A stretch of DNA of 53,098 nucleotides from Ruminiclostridium hungatei (lineage in GTDB: Bacteria; Bacillota; Clostridia; Acetivibrionales; DSM-1351). The stretch is taken from NCBI RefSeq assembly GCF_002051585.1, contig NZ_MZGX01000034.1, positions 1 through 53,098 of the forward strand, read 5' to 3'. The notes under the pieces were generated by a model, which did not search any database, was not told the DNA's origin, and saw only the letters and a program-made list of their open reading frames with translations. Made by a program: the position numbers and the translations under genes. Positions 34,411-42,399 of the stretch are shown here, one piece after another. The stretch's first letter is position 1, and each line of letters starts with the position of its first letter.

Positions 34411-35490
34411 CTATTCTATGGATACCACCCGGTTGCGGCCTGAACGCTTGGCTGTGTAAAGAGCCTCGTCGGCTTTTTCCTTCAGGACATTCAGGTCTGA
34501 TACCTTATCAGGGTAGGAGGCAATGCCTATGGAAATGGTTATATTGATTTTAGTGCCGTCCGACAGGAGGAAAGGGGTGTCCTGAACCATTGAACGCAGC
34601 CGCTCCGCAATGTCTGCAGCCAGAGTGTACTCGCAGTCGGGCAGTATGACGGAAAATTCTTCTCCGCCGTTTCTGGAGATAATGTCCATTTCCCTGCAGT
34701 TTTGGCGCAAAATATCTCCCAGGGTCCTTAAAACATTATCTCCTTCCTTGTGGCCATACGTGTCATTAACCTTCTTAAAAAAGTCTATATCCAGAAAAAA
34801 CAGTGAGATTTTCTTTTGCGAAATTTCCGCCGCACCTATCACATTGTTATAAACAGCATCAAATTGACGTACATTATTGAGGCCGGTAAGAAAATCTCTG
34901 TTAGCCTCCTGCTTATACCGTATGAATGCAAAGGTATAGGCTTCCAGATACCCGACATAGTGGTAAAGTGCAAAAGCCACCAGACTGGATACCGAACAGA
35001 ACAGAAATATGATTAAAACCCTGTACATGGGGTCGGTTATAAATATTGCATAAGCAATACTTACAAAAGCCTCGGATAAAAGCAGGCCGTAAATCCATTT
35101 TTTATGTAAAGGTTTTTGTTTGCGAAATAGAGGATAGGTTAAAACAGGCAATAGCAGAATAGATATTGAAGCGAAGATTGCAGCCTCGGAGAAGCCAAAG
35201 CGCAACAAGCGGAATACTGCTATTATAAGGCTGGAAAAAATCCCTGGTATAAAACCGCCATATATGGAAGCAATCAAAATGGGTAAAATACGCAAATCAA
35301 TAATAAGGTTGTTTGTTATCTTAACAGAGAACTCAACCAGTATTATTCCCATGATGCCGAAAATAAAGCCTGCCTTGAATTTCAACTGCATGGGGAGCTT
35401 ATGGTTCAGGCCGGTGCTGCCGAAAATTTGATAACACATGCTTAGAAATGCAATAAGCATGCCAGCATTTATGACAAAATCCCTAAACAT
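34411..35490 (-). CDS. Diguanylate cyclase with 5TM sensor
   Basis: 359-residue membrane enzyme that makes c-di-GMP. The first 185 residues hold five or six helices of the 5TM-5TMR_LYT type (GFIFGIMGIILV, GGFIPGIFSSL). The GGDEF domain (about 190-355) has an intact active site GGEEF and the allosteric I-site REMD upstream. The Mg-binding DFLTGL motif is present. No ligand domain is visible other than the membrane part. Together with the HD-GYP protein at 48-49.3 kb it supplies c-di-GMP turnover. Confidence 0.92.
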   Translation of the reverse strand: MFRDFVINAGMLIAFLSMCYQIFGSTGLNHKLPMQLKFKAGFIFGIMGIILVEFSVKITNNLIIDLRILPILIASIYGGFIPGIFSSLIIAVFRLLRFGFSEAAIFASISILLLPVLTYPLFRKQKPLHKKWIYGLLLSEAFVSIAYAIFITDPMYRVLIIFLFCSVSSLVAFALYHYVGYLEAYTFAFIRYKQEANRDFLTGLNNVRQFDAVYNNVIGAAEISQKKISLFFLDIDFFKKVNDTYGHKEGDNVLRTLGDILRQNCREMDIISRNGGEEFSVILPDCEYTLAADIAERLRSMVQDTPFLLSDGTKINITISIGIASYPDKVSDLNVLKEKADEALYTAKRSGRNRVVSIE

Positions 35491-35621
35491 TTTCCCTCCA
35501 TAAACATTTTTCTACAATTGTTATTTTATTTTACCACCTAATTAGCCGGTATAACATGGAAAATGGAAATGTTATAAAAAAATTCAGGGTTCCATATGGC
35601 GTAGGGCTGGATTTAGCACCT

Positions 35622-36551
35622 TCAGAGCTTATTTTTCATCTTCTCCTCAAGGGCGGCAATCTGGGAAGGTGTGGGGAGAGAGGCTTGAGCACCTTTTCTG
35701 GTGACGGTCAGCGCACCCGCAATATTTCCGAACTCTACAGCCTCAGCTATGTTTTTTCCCCTGGACAAGGCCAATGCAACGGCTGCTGAAAAGCAATCCC
35801 CTGCCGCGGTGGTATCTACAACCTCAACTTCGGGAGCGGGCCTGTGAAATATTTTGCCGGCATTGCCATAAACCGCCCCGCTGCCGCCCAAGGTTATTAT
35901 GGGGTGGGTTATGCCTTTTGAGGCTAAAAATACTGCTGCATCTTTTGCAGCTCCAATAGAATCAGCCTTCATTCCTGTGAGGGTTTCACATTCTGATTCG
36001 TTGGGGGTAAATATATCAATCCGGGAAAGCAGCACATCCGGCAGTTCTCTTGCCGGAGCAGGGTTTAGCAGTACTATTGCGCCATGCTTTTTTGCAAGGT
36101 CCACAGCTCTTTCCACTGCAGGAAGAGGTATTTCAAGCTGAATTACCACCACGTCACTTCTTTTAATTTCTTCTTCTGCGCTGTCTATCATTTCCGGTGT
36201 AAGCATGAAATTGGCGCCGGGATCGACTATGATGCTGTTATCGCCGTCCTTGACCATTATCATGGCTACTCCGGACGACACCGAAGGGATTACCTTAACA
36301 TGTTCAATGTCCACATGATTAACAGCCAGGTTGGACAAAAGGCTATTGCCGAAAATATCGTCTCCTGTACAGCCAATCATTGAAACATTGCCTCCAAGTC
36401 TGGCGGCGGCAACTGCCTGGTTTGCACCCTTGCCGCCCGGGGTGGTCATAAAGCCGCTGCCCAGGATGGTTTCACCCAATACAGGCAGCCTTGGGGTTGT
36501 TACCACCATATCAATATTAAGGCTGCCTACTACAGTTATTCTATTAGCCAT
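35622..36551 (-). CDS. rbsK: Ribokinase
   Basis: 309-residue PfkB-family sugar kinase. The N-terminal GSLNIDMVV, the GGKGANQAVAAARLGG motif near residue 40 and the C-terminal anion-hole/catalytic DTTAAGDCFSAA (Asp near residue 250) identify ribokinase. The start at 36551 is supported by GGAGG and by alignment with the family; upstream in-frame codons add a stretch without a ribosome site. No ribose transporter or regulator is adjacent, so it may act on recycled ribose. Confidence 0.93.
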   Translation of the reverse strand: MANRITVVGSLNIDMVVTTPRLPVLGETILGSGFMTTPGGKGANQAVAAARLGGNVSMIGCTGDDIFGNSLLSNLAVNHVDIEHVKVIPSVSSGVAMIMVKDGDNSIIVDPGANFMLTPEMIDSAEEEIKRSDVVVIQLEIPLPAVERAVDLAKKHGAIVLLNPAPARELPDVLLSRIDIFTPNESECETLTGMKADSIGAAKDAAVFLASKGITHPIITLGGSGAVYGNAGKIFHRPAPEVEVVDTTAAGDCFSAAVALALSRGKNIAEAVEFGNIAGALTVTRKGAQASLPTPSQIAALEEKMKNKL

Positions 36552-36717
36552 AAATCCTCCATCGTCAATTAACGTATACAAGCTTATTATGAGACGGTTT
36601 ATAATGGGTGTCAATCACTTGACAATAACGGCAGCATGGATTAGCATATACTGGTGAAAGCCTGTATTGTACTGTGTTACGGGCAGTTATCAATGAATTG
36701 GAAAGGATTGATTAAAT

Positions 36718-37251
36718 TTGATAAGACAAATACCAAATATTTTATCCTTTGCAAGAATAGTCCTTTCCATAGCCTTGCTTACGGTTCAGCCTCTTGGAAA
36801 TGTATTTTACCTTATATATGTCATCTGCGGAGCAAGTGATATCCTGGACGGGTATATGGCACGGAGAATGGGAACAGGAAGCAAGGCCGGTGCAAGGCTG
36901 GACACTGTTGCGGATATAATAATGGCCGGGATTTTGTTTGTCAGATTATACCCATTTTTGAAGCTGCCGACCGCCATAATCGGCTGGATTTTATCCATAG
37001 GGGCAATACGCATTGCATCCATAATTGCCGTGGCGCTGAAACATAAAACCTTTGCCATGCTTCATACTTATTCCAATAAGTTTGCAGGAATGCTTCTGTT
37101 CCTTATTCCATTCTTTCTTGACTTCCCCACGAATATTTGGATGTATGCAGTATGCGGCGCAGCAAGCCTGTCTGCCATTGAAGAGCTTTTGATACAACTG
37201 GGCTCAGCAAAGCTTGAGCCTGACAGGAAAAGCATATTCCACAGGCTCTAG
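36718..37251 (+). CDS. CDP-alcohol phosphatidyltransferase
   Basis: 177-residue integral membrane phospholipid synthase. The signature is visible in two pieces, DILDGYMARR and GARLDTVADI (DG-x2-AR-x8-G-x3-D-x3-D), near residues 42-66. Five or six hydrophobic helices. A TTG start at 36718 with GAAAGGA 10 bases upstream is used. It could be a PgsA-, ClsA- or PssA-type enzyme; the small size suggests a phosphatidylglycerolphosphate synthase-like activity, but the alcohol acceptor is not determined. Confidence 0.85.
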   Translation: MIRQIPNILSFARIVLSIALLTVQPLGNVFYLIYVICGASDILDGYMARRMGTGSKAGARLDTVADIIMAGILFVRLYPFLKLPTAIIGWILSIGAIRIASIIAVALKHKTFAMLHTYSNKFAGMLLFLIPFFLDFPTNIWMYAVCGAASLSAIEELLIQLGSAKLEPDRKSIFHRL

Positions 37252-37311
37252 TGGTCTGTAACATCTAAATTCATACATTGCCGGCGGTTAAATTTCTCCA
37301 GGACGAAATAT

Positions 37312-38808
37312 TCAGCCTGAAGCCTTTTTGACTGCGGCCGCATGCTCCTGAATATATGAGGCTGAGGTTGTTGCGCTGTGGGAGGTACTGTTTTTCATAT
37401 ACAGGTCAAAATGTCCTGAGACGGCATTATCCACTGTATCTGCGCCGTGAGGCATACCTGACAGTGAGGCTGCAAGATTCATGCCGTTAATATATATTAC
37501 TACCGGTCTCGGCGACCATTTCCAGGAGCCGAAAAGACTTTTCATGGCGGCTGTGTCCGAAGCGGTGAGGGGCTCAATATCTATATGATTATAGCCGCCC
37601 AGCATTTTGCCCCGGAACTGCTTCCCTGTTTCCACATCCACAACCGTAAAGGTGGAATTTCTCTTAACCAGGTATTGTCCCTCCAGCACCCAGTCCACGG
37701 CAGTGCCGTGCCGTGCGGGAGAAGTGTCCTGTCCGGGGCTTACGGTGTTGGCCCTGGGAGCATACCCTGATATGGCAATTTTATCACCTGCTTCAAACCA
37801 TTCTTCTGAGGACATATAGTTATATTTTAAAATATCCTGAGCCGGCCTTCCAAACTTTTTTGAAATAGATGCAGCCGTGTCACCAGGCTGAACGATATAA
37901 GTAGTATCAGGCCACTTGGTTTTGGCTGCTGCGGTTGCGGGAGCGGGAGAGGAGGCCTTCGCCGGTGCAGGTGCCGCAACCGAAGGTGAAGGTGGCGTGG
38001 AAGAGGCAGTTCCCGCGTTGGGTATTGTAAGCTTCTGTCCGGGGTATATAGTATCGGAGGCAAGCTTGTTGGCGTGTTTAATCGAGTCCACGGATTGTCC
38101 TGTCTTGCTGGAAATTTTCCACAACGAATCCCCGGAGGAAACAGTGTATATATTTGCACCGGCAGACACATCAACCGTTTTTGCAGAACTGTCAAGAGTT
38201 ACCTTGTACCCCAGGTTTTCAGCAATGAACCTTAAGGGGGCATAAGTAGTTCCTCCAATGGAAAGGGAGGCGGGCATCGCCTTTTGAACTCCATTGACAC
38301 GGGCAGACACAGAACCTCTCACAAAGGCAATACTGCTTCCGTTTCCTTCAATTCCCACGGTTTTGGACTCTCCATTCCACCAGACCTTTGCACCCAGAGC
38401 CTTACCGAACTCACTTACGGGAACGTAGGTTATATTGTTGTATATCAAAGGCTTGTCTTGAAAGGTCATTGTTTTTCCATTTATGGATACGTTTACGTTA
38501 TAATTGTATGCACTCTGGGTCTGTGCAGTTTTTCCCGAGGGTTCAGCGGCCTGAGCCGAAATGGGCAGCCCCAGCATAAAGGAAGAGAGGAGTACTGTTC
38601 CAAGCATGAGCTTAACTGAATTTATCTTTTTATCAGGAAACTTCTTGCGTATGTCGTCTATGAGGTTTTGGGGCAGGCTCTCACCGGAGTCCTTGAGCTT
38701 GCCCAGCTCACCTGCGAATTCAACGTCCGTGGAGCCGGGCTCGAAATAAATTATAAGCTCGTAGCCATCCCCGTTTTCCACCAGCTTAAAGTTCTTGAGC
38801 AAATCCAT
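37312..38808 (-). CDS. Membrane-anchored copper-amine-oxidase-N / LysM surface protein
   Basis: 498-residue protein with unusual topology: about 65 charged cytoplasmic residues, a membrane or signal segment (71-90, ending ISAQAAE), a stalk domain (about 105-215, copper amine oxidase N-terminal type: GKTMTFQDKPLIYNN and APLRFIAENLGYKV), a LysM motif (about 222-265, YTVSSGDSLWKIS), a Ser/Pro/Ala linker, a second LysM (about 300-345, YIVQPGDTAASIS) and a C-terminal domain of unknown function. It is probably attached to peptidoglycan. The start at 38808 follows AGGAGAG; an in-frame TTG at 38826 is rejected. The N-terminal segment may sense or interact inside the cell. Confidence 0.8.
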   Translation of the reverse strand: MDLLKNFKLVENGDGYELIIYFEPGSTDVEFAGELGKLKDSGESLPQNLIDDIRKKFPDKKINSVKLMLGTVLLSSFMLGLPISAQAAEPSGKTAQTQSAYNYNVNVSINGKTMTFQDKPLIYNNITYVPVSEFGKALGAKVWWNGESKTVGIEGNGSSIAFVRGSVSARVNGVQKAMPASLSIGGTTYAPLRFIAENLGYKVTLDSSAKTVDVSAGANIYTVSSGDSLWKISSKTGQSVDSIKHANKLASDTIYPGQKLTIPNAGTASSTPPSPSVAAPAPAKASSPAPATAAAKTKWPDTTYIVQPGDTAASISKKFGRPAQDILKYNYMSSEEWFEAGDKIAISGYAPRANTVSPGQDTSPARHGTAVDWVLEGQYLVKRNSTFTVVDVETGKQFRGKMLGGYNHIDIEPLTASDTAAMKSLFGSWKWSPRPVVIYINGMNLAASLSGMPHGADTVDNAVSGHFDLYMKNSTSHSATTSASYIQEHAAAVKKASG

Positions 38809-38907
38809 AATCAGCTCTCCTCTCAATTAAAATAGTTTTTAAATTTATTTACACGGATTATTTTCTGCTATATGGAGAGAAATATTTATTGCGTACAAGG
38901 GATTTTT

Positions 38908-38936
38908 TAAAAAACAGGCGGCCCGAAGGCCACCTG
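38908..38936 (-). terminator. Terminator after the CBM25-like gene
   Basis: CAGGTGGCC-TTCG-GGCCGCCTG hairpin on the minus strand (stable tetraloop, one G-U pair) followed by a T7 tract. Confidence 0.82.
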
Positions 38937-38939
38937 CTT

Positions 38940-39359
38940 TTATTGGATGTAATAACTATAGTTTTTGCCTGAATTATTATCCCAGTTGTCTGAATTGTCT
39001 TTAAATGAAACGGATATCTGCCTGTTCTTTTGCAAGGGGATTGATAATTCATATCTTTTGGGACTGGTATTGCTCATATGGTATGTGGAAGTGTCGGCTC
39101 CGGCAGTGCCGTCCCTGGTACTGACCACTGCAAAAACTTCGCAGGCACCGCCCTTGGCCAACTGCCCGTCATAAGTGACCTTTAGTTGGTCGCCAAAGGT
39201 TGTGAAGGAAACACCACCGGAGTAATTTTCACCGGAAGCCTTGTCGGACAGCTCCACATTAAAGGTTTCACAACCGCACTCATTGCAGCCCGATGAAGTA
39301 CAATCCGTATATACCAGAGCTTCATCACCATTGGATTGGTAATTTCCTGATTGGACCAT
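38940..39359 (-). CDS. Cys-rich protein with CBM25-like domain
   Basis: 139-residue soluble protein without a signal peptide. Residues 1-35 carry a cysteine cluster (YTDCTSSGCNECGCETFNV). Residues about 40-135 are a beta-sandwich ending in FKDNSDNWDNNSGKNYSYYI, which strongly resembles the terminal motif of CBM25/CBM53 starch-binding modules. AGGAGAT precedes the ATG. Because no secretion signal is visible, it may act inside the cell, for example on glycogen. The leader upstream is highly foldable. The CBM assignment is from one motif and should be treated as probable. Confidence 0.6.
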   Translation of the reverse strand: MVQSGNYQSNGDEALVYTDCTSSGCNECGCETFNVELSDKASGENYSGGVSFTTFGDQLKVTYDGQLAKGGACEVFAVVSTRDGTAGADTSTYHMSNTSPKRYELSIPLQKNRQISVSFKDNSDNWDNNSGKNYSYYIQ

Positions 39360-39365
39360 ATTATC

Positions 39366-39466
39366 TCCTATCTACGCGCATAGCGCGTACACAAATAGTA
39401 ATGAAAGACACGTAGTGGCTTTCGCTGCGTGAAATCCACTTTGACTTGTCACATGTATCTTTCACG
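39366..39466 (-). promoter_or_regulatory. Foldable 5' leader with mutually exclusive hairpins
   Basis: Upstream of the CBM25-like gene the minus strand can form GCGTGAAA/TTTCACGC or, instead, AGTGG(A)TTTC/GAAA(G)CCACT, which share bases. A third stem TACGCGC/GCGCGTA (39372-39388) ends just before the ribosome site. This layout suggests a riboswitch or attenuator, but no known class is recognised. Confidence 0.4.
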
Positions 39467-39616
39467 CTGGTACCCTCCCTGAAACTATATTTTTAACCCA
39501 TTATAGTTTTCACAGTCAATGGGGGATTATTCCGGCAGAATATGGGAGAGTACTCTGGTGAAAATAACTTATCAAAACCTATTTTTAATCTATATAGGTA
39601 GAATATTGCACACAGC

Positions 39617-40021
39617 TTAGAGCTCATCATTATAGTACTTATCAATAGCTTCCTTTAAATCTTTTGCCTTTAATTTACGACTATCAGATTCATGTTCCCA
39701 CATGTAAATTTGGTCTGACTGTATGTTACCATCAACTACATAATAACCAAAGTAATCCCCACATCCATTACCTGTTACAAATAAAATGCTATTTAGAGAC
39801 TCATCCATCTTTCTTAAGTCAATATTAGTTTCAATTACATCTTTTGTTGAAAATACAAAATTTCTATCACCATTACATTCCAAAAGGAGATCTTTAAATT
39901 GCTTAGGCAGATGTAAATTGAATTTTGATTCAACTTCATTTATCTCAATTAGTGTAGCTGGTGGATTTGGAATTACAAATGGATTGACCTTTGAATAATT
40001 AAGTAATAAATTTTTCCACAT
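39617..40021 (-). CDS. SMI1/KNR4 (SUKH)-family immunity-like protein
   Basis: 134-residue SUKH-superfamily protein: an N-terminal PPATLIEINEVESKFNLHLP segment, KDLLLECNGDRNF, FVTGNGCGDYFGYYVV and the final KDLKEAIDKYY helix are typical. These proteins usually neutralise a nuclease toxin encoded next to them. The adjacent minus-strand toxin-like gene (40053-40718) is broken, so this is probably an orphan immunity gene left behind. The ATG at 40021 has no strong ribosome site. Weak terminator hairpin (ACCTAT/ATAGGT) near 39577-39600. Confidence 0.75.
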   Translation of the reverse strand: MWKNLLLNYSKVNPFVIPNPPATLIEINEVESKFNLHLPKQFKDLLLECNGDRNFVFSTKDVIETNIDLRKMDESLNSILFVTGNGCGDYFGYYVVDGNIQSDQIYMWEHESDSRKLKAKDLKEAIDKYYNDEL

Positions 40022-40052
40022 GACTTTTACTTCTTGTTATGAGGAATATTTT

Positions 40053-40718
40053 TTATACTAACGACACCATATATAATATATTAATATGGTGTACTTCACG
40101 AGTGGACAAATCAATAGCTTGACCATCCCAATATGTATTTTGATACCAAGTTCTAAATGCTGACAATTGGGAGGAAGTTAGTGAAGAGATAGGACTGCTT
40201 ACTTTTGTCCAATTAGTTGCCGTTGGTTCTGTTAATGATTTCATTGAGATAGGATCAGTATAAGTTGGGTACTCTTTTGCAGCAGCATTTAATAAAGAGA
40301 TTCCTGAATTTTTGTCCATGGATGAACTGCTTCCATTTAATACTTGTGTGGTAGTCGTAGCTAATTGCCAAAACGCTGAACCGGCCGTGGTTGAGACGGT
40401 ATCTGTGCTATAGGTAGTACCCATAACTATGTTTATATATGACTTTTGTGATTTAGTCACTGCGGAGGAAGTTCTTGAGGTATACTTCTTAATACTTAGG
40501 TCAACACTTACTTTCGTTGGAGCAGTCCCAGTATATGATAACCAGGTACATTCTGCCCATATTTCACATGTGGTATTATTTTTTAGTAATTGATATTGCA
40601 AATTGAGGACATTAGAGGCAGATGCTGCATTGATTGATACATCCCTATTACTGACGCTTTTTTCAACATTCGGTATAGAAATAGAGAAATCAGAAGAATC
40701 AATTATCTCTATGTCAAG
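40053..40718 (-). pseudogene. Remnant of a secreted/polymorphic toxin-like gene
   Basis: The minus-strand frame is open from 40718 but is preceded by two stop codons (TAA TAA) and lacks a start; the first internal candidate is a TTG at 40601. The encoded protein has a serine/threonine-rich middle region and ends in DLSTREVHHI, which resembles the start of an HNH nuclease catalytic motif, then stops after a few more residues. A 9-bp inverted repeat (ACACCATAT/ATATGGTGT) marks the end. Both ends therefore look lost. Its neighbour is a SUKH immunity gene, the expected partner of such toxins. Assignment is an inference from the HH motif and context. Confidence 0.45.
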
Positions 40719-40935
40719 TTATTAGTTGACTTGTGCAAAATTCTTACCCATAAAATGGAACAGAAGAAGCCTTAAATACTTTAAATAAGTCAATATTGGA
40801 CTTTCCGCACTTGATAATGGTCAAATCCAAGGCGGTCTTCCAAATACCTGAAGCTTGTTTTTATTTGTTATATTTTTAAAGTGTTTTGACAAGATAGCTT
40901 ATGTGTATTTGCTCAAGAATGCTTCATAATTGTTC

Positions 40936-40965
40936 TTGAGCTTGAACAGCAAAAATTTATATGAT
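40936..40965 (+). promoter_or_regulatory. Candidate promoter and operator upstream of the first CD3324 gene
   Basis: TTGAGC (40936-40941) and TATGAT (40960-40965) are 18 bases apart. The -35 overlaps the right arm of a 9-bp inverted repeat, GCTCAAGAA (40911-40919) with TTCTTGAGC (40933-40941), a plausible operator. The predicted start near 40972 puts the leader ribosome site at the very 5' end. Confidence 0.45.
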
Positions 40966-40989
40966 AACCTTGAAGGAGTTGTTTAATTA

Positions 40990-41109
40990 ATGGAAAGGAA
41001 TAAATCCATGAACTCATTGCAGTCCTATAATCGAAAAAGCTGCTCCGCGCAAAGACCACAGAAATCAATGTCGGCGATGCTTTGCTCGGAGCCTGAATCC
41101 CTGATGTAG
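40990..41109 (+). CDS. Possible leader peptide ORF before the first CD3324 gene (39 aa)
   Basis: AAGGAG (40973-40978) lies 11 bases before an ATG that begins a 39-codon reading frame ending at 41109. Composition is Ser/Met-rich and has no known domain. An alternative frame of the same DNA reads as a membrane-like stretch but is interrupted by TGA. It may be a regulatory leader peptide, or a decayed gene. Between it and CD3324 (41331) lies a strong terminator hairpin. The remainder of 40719-40935 and 41110-41236 shows nothing else recognisable. Confidence 0.35.
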   Translation: MERNKSMNSLQSYNRKSCSAQRPQKSMSAMLCSEPESLM

Positions 41110-41236
41110 CCGGTGCTGTGACTAGCTGTATACTTGCAGGCCTTTATTTCATCTATAAGGGTTTAATTAGTGTTATGGTTTTCAGCATCGTTTATTTATT
41201 GGAGATTGGGAATAAGGATTGTTTTATTGAAACAAG

Positions 41237-41270
41237 ACCGCAGCAGGGATCACCTGAACTGCGGTTTTTT
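41237..41270 (+). terminator. Terminator/attenuator before the first CD3324 gene
   Basis: ACCGCAG (41237-41243) pairs with CTGCGGT (41259-41265), with inner CAGG/CCTG, followed by TTTTTATT. It lies 60 bases before the CD3324-family start, so downstream expression would require read-through or a separate promoter. Confidence 0.8.
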
Positions 41271-41330
41271 ATTGGATAAAATTCAATAAGGTCTTTGCTT
41301 CAACCGTAAAAATTTGGGAGGAGCAGAGCT

Positions 41331-41630
41331 ATGAAATATATTAAGGCACAGGACGTGCTGCCGGAAGAAATCATTGAGCTTATTCAGGAATATGTGGATG
41401 GTGAATTTATGTATATACCACGGAAAAACGGCGGGCACAAGGCATGGGGAGAAGCCAGCGGTACAAGGGAAAGCCTTCTGGAGAGGAATAGGAAGATATA
41501 CCGTGACTACAGGTCAGGCACTTCAGTTCCGGATTTGACAAAGCTATATTATCTTTCCGAGCAAAGCATAAGAAGAATAATAAGTCAGGAAAAGCAGAAA
41601 TGCTCAAATTCTTTACATAATCATTTGTGA
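41331..41630 (+). CDS. CD3324-family small HTH-like protein, copy 1
   Basis: 99-residue protein of the CD3324 family (Mor-activator-like helix-turn-helix). Typical opening MKYIKAQDVLPEEIIELIQEY, then GEFMYIPRK, WGEASGTRE and a C-terminal helix-turn-helix (DLTKLYYLSEQSIRRII). Predicted DNA-binding regulator of unknown target. GGGAGGAG lies 9 bases before the ATG. A paralogue with opposite orientation lies 3.7 kb downstream. It is preceded by a terminator hairpin and a short leader ORF. Confidence 0.8.
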   Translation: MKYIKAQDVLPEEIIELIQEYVDGEFMYIPRKNGGHKAWGEASGTRESLLERNRKIYRDYRSGTSVPDLTKLYYLSEQSIRRIISQEKQKCSNSLHNHL

Positions 41631-41746
41631 AATTGCCATGTGGGACATGGCTGTGTTAAGGTTTTAGTGTAGCCGGTATCACTGATAAAAAGCGGTCTGG
41701 TGGGATTAATGGTTGGAATGAAAGTGTAGAGAGGGTGAAGACAGTA

Positions 41747-41932
41747 ATGGCAACAAAACCGCATAGAGGTAAAACCATATGGAGATTACCATCCCATGGG
41801 AGGGGTACGTGTCCGGTATGCAAAACCACAAGGATAAAGGTTTTATATGACATAATCGCAGGAAATGGCGATAAAATAACGGTTTGCAAAAGGTGTCAGA
41901 ATAAGAAGATAGCAGCGCCGGAAAAGCTTTAA
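41747..41932 (+). CDS. Small zinc-ribbon-like protein (61 aa)
   Basis: 61-residue basic protein with two CxxC pairs (CPVCKTTR and CKRC, about 20 residues apart), consistent with a zinc ribbon. No recognised family. GAGAGGG upstream of the ATG at 41747 is acceptable; a GTG four codons upstream would overlap it. Located between a CD3324 gene and tRNA-Lys. A weak stem-loop and T-rich stretch follow (about 41949-41976). Confidence 0.6.
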   Translation: MATKPHRGKTIWRLPSHGRGTCPVCKTTRIKVLYDIIAGNGDKITVCKRCQNKKIAAPEKL

Positions 41933-41983
41933 TTCTGAGTGGTGCAAATAAGGGCTTCCTTTTGGATGCCTTTTTATTTAACG

Positions 41984-42020
41984 AAAAACCCCCTGACAAA
42001 TCCAGTGATTTGAGGGGGTC
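41984..42020 (-). terminator. Terminator of the tRNA-Lys transcript
   Basis: ACCCCCT pairs with AGGGGGT on the minus strand, followed by TTTTTCG, immediately after the tRNA 3' end. Confidence 0.85.
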
Positions 42021-42021
42021 G

Positions 42022-42097
42022 TGGTGCGCCATCAGGGATTCGAACCCGGGACACCCTGATTAAGAGTCAGGTGCTCTACCAACTGAGCTAATGGCGC
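42022..42097 (-). tRNA. tRNA-Lys (CTT anticodon)
   Basis: 76-nt cloverleaf on the minus strand with encoded CCA. Acceptor stem GCGCCAT/ATGGCGC is perfect; anticodon stem CCTGA/TCAGG holds loop CTCTTAA with anticodon CUU. The T-arm has the TTCGAAT loop; its stem has one C-U mismatch, which is unusual but tolerable. A terminator follows directly. Confidence 0.95.
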
Positions 42098-42399
42098 ATA
42101 TAAAAATTATGTAAATTAGCTGCCAGGTTATAGCAGCCTATTTATTATATAAAGTATTGGCAATTTAGTCAATAGTCAATTTTAAAAACATGAGTTTTTT
42201 TAAAATATATAGGTTTATATCATATAAACTCATAATCCCGGGATAGCCCACTAACCTACGGCCTGATGAATTAGAGGTATTCAAGAGAAGACTGAGCAAG
42301 AAACGTATATTTGCATTATTTTACAATTTATGGTAATATAAAAATAATTGCAGTCTCGTGCTTATAAATCAAAAATTATTACTAAGGAGGGTTTCAAGT
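42098..42399. other. Intergenic stretch with a possible gene fragment
   Basis: About 300 AT-rich bases. Apart from a short open stretch (42247-42336, about 29 codons, no start, ending in a basic helix) there is no gene. The ribosome site AAGGAGGG for the next gene lies at 42383-42390. Nothing else is recognised. Confidence 0.5.

Noticed and set aside
42247-42336. 29-codon open stretch upstream of the secreted protein
   Set aside because: No start codon or ribosome site; too short to assign, perhaps a gene fragment.
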